Shown here: positions 62,313 through 64,000 of the stretch, piece by piece
Layout: each line of letters opens with the position of its first letter
Numbering within the stretch: position 1 is the stretch's first letter
Source of the DNA: Acanthochlamys bracteata
Lineage: Eukaryota > Streptophyta > Magnoliopsida > Pandanales > Velloziaceae
NCBI GenBank assembly: GCA_019914995.1
Contig: CM034132.1
Span: 1,056,501 to 1,120,500 of the forward strand
Reading direction: 5' to 3'
Length of the DNA: 64,000 nucleotides
The notes under the pieces: model-generated
Databases searched by the model: none
What the model was told of the DNA's origin: nothing
Seen by the model: only the letters and a program-made list of their open reading frames with translations
Made by a program: the position numbers and the translations under genes

Positions 62313-63272
62313 ATGTGAGATAAGTTGATACAAAACATACAATGTACAGAATAAAACTAGTCTGATTGGTAAAGAATGAGCTTTTATTTACATAATAAAT
62401 TAGGAGTTTTCATGATTTCATGTCTCGTCTTTCAGTTCATGACCTTGATATAACTCATGTCAAGATTATTATTAAGAAATTTCATGAAACAAAGTTAACT
62501 AACATACATGCTTGTTGCTAAGTAGAATTTTGAAGAGGAGTGGGCGTGCACCTATTTAGATCCTCCACAGGATACACGATTGATGCTATGGTTAAGTTCA
62601 AGGATCCTGATTCTTTCCCCCAAGGACTACGCCATTCACAAAAATCTATCGTAATAGCAAATTTCAAATCCCAATCCCCAACAAACACTGACTGGTATGG
62701 TAAAACCTGCAGCAGAAATATAAAAGCATAGAATAACTGGCGGTGATACAAAAAAGTCACACAATAGCACAGTAGTCAAAGTTCATTCTCAAGCAATAGC
62801 AAAGCTAATTCTCAGGCAAGAAACTCAACATTTAAATCTTCACGCGCCAACAAAACCATGACCAAAATGTGTACTTTAAAAGCTTACGTTCCAAGTAAAA
62901 TTATATACCATACGCTTTTGTGCACGTTTCATAGACCCTCTTGCTTTCAACCGATCATTTCGAGCTCTACTACACAACAGCTAAATTTCTTGACCAAGAA
63001 AGGCATATATATTCAAGAACTCAGGCTATGCACTAGAAGTATCAATCTCAAGCTCAGCTATGAGACAGTCATCTACATGGTAACAGACAAGGGATTCACC
63101 AATATACAGAATTAACCCAATGCATACTGGAATGCTTCTCTTTCAGTGGGTTAAGAGATGGGATAAAATAAATTTCATTAGACATCAACTTCAGCTCTTG
63201 GCAATAAATCATTCCAGCCGCAATCTCTAATACTTGCTATCATATGCATCAGGACATATTTCCATCTTTAGC
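62313..63272. other. Convergent 3' flanks of receptor 3 and the ClpR1-like gene
   Basis: Nothing coding was supported. Short ORFs on both strands around 62520-62760 do not resemble known proteins. The right end is the 3' UTR of the minus-strand ClpR gene. Confidence 0.5.
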
Positions 63273-64000
63273 TTATCTGAATCCAGATGGAGATGCCTGT
63301 GGACCAGCTCCAGCTGCCCTTCTCATGGCTTTTGATTGGGCTAACAGCTTATCATAGTCCTGATTTAACAGAAAACAGTATCAGTGAACTGCACTTGAGC
63401 AAGTTATACAATTGAATCAATCACAGATGTCAAAAGTTACCCGTTTCTCATAGGCAGCATCTCTTGCATCAATGATCTTATCAGCAATTCCATACTCAAT
63501 TGCTTCTTGTGCTTGAAAATATTTAGGTCGTTGTATATCTTTTGCTATCTCTTCTTTGGGCTTCCCAATGCCTTTGGCTAGTAATTCGATGTAGTATTCA
63601 GTATTTGCATCAAGTTCTTTAGCCTGAATGGATTAGAAGTAGAAGTTATAACATGGATTTATCTATTACGAATAGCACTCAAAGTATCACATAGTTTGGA
63701 GAGAACAGTACCTTAATCCACATATCAATCACTGCACCACTCGATTTATTGACCTTTGGCAAGTAAAGTTTAGCTGAACAGCAACCCCAAATTAAAAAAT
63801 AGCAATCAGAACTAACATAGAAGTACTAGCCCTACATAAGAAAGTGGGGAAATTCCTACTGGATGCATTTGGTTGAAGAGCACGATAGCCTTTAGCTCCC
63901 AGTGACAATAGCATCGCTGCCTGACCATAAGCCATGCCGCAATTCACTGTATAGACTTTGGCTTTGCAATACTACCATCAAGCAAAAGTCACCATTAACA
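63273..64000 (-). CDS. CLPR1: Plastid ClpR1-like Clp protease subunit; 5' part beyond window
   Basis: Catalytically inactive ClpR subunit of the chloroplast Clp protease core, needed for ring assembly with the ClpP subunits. Only the 3' exons are here (minus): about 63859-63974 (YCKAKVYTVNCGMAYGQAAM, then LLSLGAKGYRALQPNAS), 63712-63774 (KLYLPKVNKSSGAVIDMWIK), 63441-63624 (AKELDANTEYYIELLAKGIG, then PKYFQAQEAIEYGIADKI) and 63273-63360 (DYDKLLAQSKAMRRAAG, ending ASPSGFR, stop TAA). The ClpP active-site Ser region reads GMAYGQAAM without the nucleophile Ser, and the HQP histidine motif is replaced by YLPKV, which identifies an R-type subunit. I recall the same phrases from Arabidopsis CLPR1. 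Transit peptide and first exons lie right of base 64000. Confidence 0.88.

Noticed and set aside
62520-62760. Short ORFs on both strands in the 3' flank between receptor 3 and ClpR1
   Set aside because: No resemblance to known proteins and no splice signals linking them to either neighbour.

Overview
The window is nuclear DNA from a flowering plant, most likely a eudicot. Its genes are intron-rich with GT-AG junctions, lie in AT-rich spacers, and encode plant families: HD-Zip I, the HIR clade, chloroplast ClpR and LRR-XII receptor kinases. I cannot place it below eudicot level. No rRNA, tRNA, CRISPR array or intact transposon was recognised.

Left part (1-24000), all recognised genes on the minus strand: the 5' part of a mitochondrial LepA/EF4-type translation GTPase (GUF1); an LRR receptor-like pseudokinase; an uncharacterised serine/lysine-rich protein; an HD-Zip I transcription factor of the HAT5/ATHB1 type with upstream ORFs in its leader; and a plastid DUF1338-family 2-oxoadipate dioxygenase/decarboxylase. 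Between the last two, on the plus strand, lies a wreck of a PBL-type cytoplasmic kinase.

Middle part (25000-47200): a hypersensitive-induced-reaction (HIR) SPFH protein (+); a broken but still intron-bearing copy of a phosducin-like (VIAF/PDCL3-type) gene (-); a mitochondrial porin, VDAC (+); a 13-exon YLPM1-like nuclear P-loop protein (+); and a secreted pectate lyase (-).

Right part (47200-64000): a tandem array of three complete LRR-XII receptor kinases of the EFR/Xa21 type on the plus strand. All three are non-RD kinases and share one intron position. They face the 3' half of a plastid ClpR1-like gene (-) that runs off the right end.

The genes do not form one pathway. The main themes are organelle housekeeping (GUF1, VDAC, ClpR1, plastid 2-oxoadipate enzyme) and a receptor-kinase immune cluster, with an HIR protein elsewhere in the window. 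The spacers hold many AT-rich islands, some sharing an edge signature close to GTTTGGGAGTGTTT, which suggests an old, decayed short-element family. Exon borders were derived by hand from GT/AG sites, reading-frame sums and family conservation. Most should be right to within a few bases, but UTRs are not defined.
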